Shown here: positions 63,251-64,000 of the stretch, piece by piece
How positions within the stretch are numbered: the stretch's first letter is position 1
How the letters are laid out: each line of letters starts with the position of its first letter
Assembly (NCBI RefSeq): GCF_030700285.1
Contig: NZ_JAUYZJ010000019.1
Location: 45,089-109,088, forward strand
DNA from: Methylobacterium sp. NEAU K
GTDB lineage: Bacteria; Pseudomonadota; Alphaproteobacteria; Rhizobiales; Beijerinckiaceae
Direction: 5' to 3'
DNA length: 64,000 bases
The notes under the pieces: generated by a model
Database searches by the model: none
The model's input: only the letters and a program-made list of their open reading frames with translations
What the model was told of the DNA's origin: nothing
Position numbers and translations under genes: made by a program

Positions 63251-63279
63251 CGCTTAGCAGAGCCCGGAGCCGTATGCAA
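63251..63279 (-). promoter_or_regulatory. Candidate sigma-70 promoter of rpsB-tsf
   Basis: On the minus strand TTGCAT (complement 63274-63279) is followed after exactly 17 bases by TAAGCG (complement 63251-63256). This would start transcription about 113 bases upstream of the rpsB ATG. The -35 is good and the -10 moderate. Confidence 0.5.
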
Positions 63280-63976
63280 GGATTCGGGCTGCGTTTGCCG
63301 GTGCCATGGCTTGGAGCAGTGCCCGCCGCCTCACGGCGCGCGGCCTCCTCGCGTCCTCGGCGGCGCGTCCAAGATGCGGGGCGGTGACGGCAGGGCCCCC
63401 GCCTCTGGGCACGCGCCATCGTCCCCGCGCGCCTGACGGCGCCGAGGGCATGGCCCAAGAGCAGCACGAGGGACGCGGGACGCCGCGGGAACCCTGGTGT
63501 CGGCCACAGACGCGCGGGATCCGATCCCCGCGGCGTCCCGCGGCATCGGACGGGCCTGGTCCCCGGCCGGTGCCGTCTTTCTCGTCGCGATGTCTTCGCG
63601 GCGCCCCGATCCTGCGACTCCGTGTTAGCGGTCTCGGACGAGGCTTTCGGCCTCCGGAACCCGCATCACCGCCGTGGCCTTCCAGCCGCCCCCCGCCTCG
63701 TAGTGGGCGGGTCCGCAGGTCGCTCAGGGTCGGCCCAGACCCGGGTCGGCGCGGGGGCATTTCCGCACCCCGCCGGGCAAAGGGCCGCCCGGTCTCACGC
63801 CCGCATCCGAGACACGCCCCGTACCGGCACGCCGCCCGGGGCGATGGCGGCTGAGAGCCACCGACGCGGGCACCGCCCTGTCGCCCCGAGCCCGCCCGGT
63901 CAGCCACCGGGACGGCCCCGAACCGAGCGCTGCGGGATCACCCCCGCGGCGCCGGGGAACAGGTGGCGGCTAATGA

Positions 63977-63991
63977 GCACAAAATAGGAAC
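63977..63991. promoter_or_regulatory. SOS (LexA)-box-like sequence at the window edge
   Basis: GCAC-N7-GAAC differs by one base from the alphaproteobacterial LexA consensus GAAC-N7-GAAC, in an AT-rich context. On the opposite strand TTGACA is cut by the window end at 63994-63999, a good -35 element. The regulated gene is probably outside the window. Confidence 0.3.
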
Positions 63992-64000
63992 ATTGTCAAG

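Larger units (their letters stand above)
63132..64000. other. 869-bp region without a convincing gene
   Basis: Long frames on both strands exist only because of the very high GC content; their translations are Arg/Pro/Gly-rich and show no domain, signal peptide or periodicity. The region includes the rpsB promoter candidate (63251-63279) and, at the end, an AT-rich SOS-box-like sequence (63977-63991). A gene starting beyond 64000 could use the latter. A leader or regulatory RNA cannot be excluded. Confidence 0.4.

Noticed and set aside
63306..63854. 182-codon plus-strand frame (and a 217-codon minus-strand frame) upstream of rpsB
   Set aside because: Both are low-complexity Arg/Pro/Gly translations typical of non-coding GC-rich DNA; no start signals or conserved motifs.

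Overview
The window is a high-GC (about 70 %) alphaproteobacterial chromosome segment, most like Methylobacterium/Methylorubrum (Hyphomicrobiales). The taxonomic call is an inference from gene content: the rpsB-tsf-pyrH-frr-cdsA-dxr-rseP-bamA-lpxD-fabZ-lpxA-lpxI-lpxB order, LpxI rather than LpxH, a MucR-type regulator, a HWE histidine kinase, an Edd/Eda pair and an extended ribosomal protein S2. I see no tRNA, rRNA, insertion sequence, prophage or CRISPR array.

Layout. 1-4.2 kb: 5' end of trpA (minus), a HAD phosphatase, a large GH63/MGH1-like glycosidase and a MucR-like regulator without zinc cysteines. 4.5-8.8 kb: an FAD oxidoreductase, the LrgA/LrgB membrane pair, a TerB-like protein, a DJ-1/PfpI protein and TenA. 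TenA and the PfpI protein lie downstream of, and almost touching, a NarL-type two-component system (8.9-11.0 kb). 11.3-18.4 kb: a proline/alanine-rich membrane-anchored protein, a DEAD-box RNA helicase, a Ca2+/H+ antiporter, an overlapping molybdenum oxidoreductase/flavin reductase pair, a DMT exporter and infA. 18.6-28.1 kb: a branched-chain amino-acid-type binding protein, an aromatic/aspartate aminotransferase, a UbiB-family kinase and a dense signalling cluster (HWE kinase, Hpt protein, membrane histidine kinase plus NtrC-type regulator). 28.3-33.3 kb: four same-strand genes (MFS, metallophosphoesterase, ArsB-like transporter, double-length DMT_YdcZ protein). 33.3-35.2 kb: a lower-GC stretch with an acyltransferase-3 gene that looks acquired. 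35.3-44.1 kb: a secreted asparaginase, the Entner-Doudoroff genes edd-eda, a peptide/cobalamin-type ABC transporter, a 2OG-Fe(II) oxygenase and small secreted proteins.

44.1-63.1 kb, all minus strand except a tetR gene: the conserved translation/envelope block. rpsB and tsf (translation), pyrH (UMP kinase) and frr (ribosome recycling) lead into cdsA (phospholipid precursor), dxr (isoprenoid), rseP (site-2 protease), bamA (outer-membrane assembly), lpxD, fabZ, lpxA, lpxI and lpxB (lipid A). Two departures stand out: an EmrAB-like efflux operon with a divergent tetR and two matching palindromic operators sits between dxr and rseP, and uppS is absent from its usual place between frr and cdsA. 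A CtrA-like box lies upstream of bamA, and a 14-bp hairpin separates bamA from lpxD. The last 0.9 kb upstream of rpsB has no convincing gene; it holds a probable rpsB promoter and an SOS-box-like sequence at the window edge.

The window is mainly core chromosome. I found no clear undescribed system. The least ordinary items are the kinase-regulator-TenA-PfpI operon, the cytosolic molybdoenzyme/reductase pair, the S2 extension, a decayed diacylglycerol-kinase fragment next to a 32-residue membrane miniprotein, and the regulatory palindromes.
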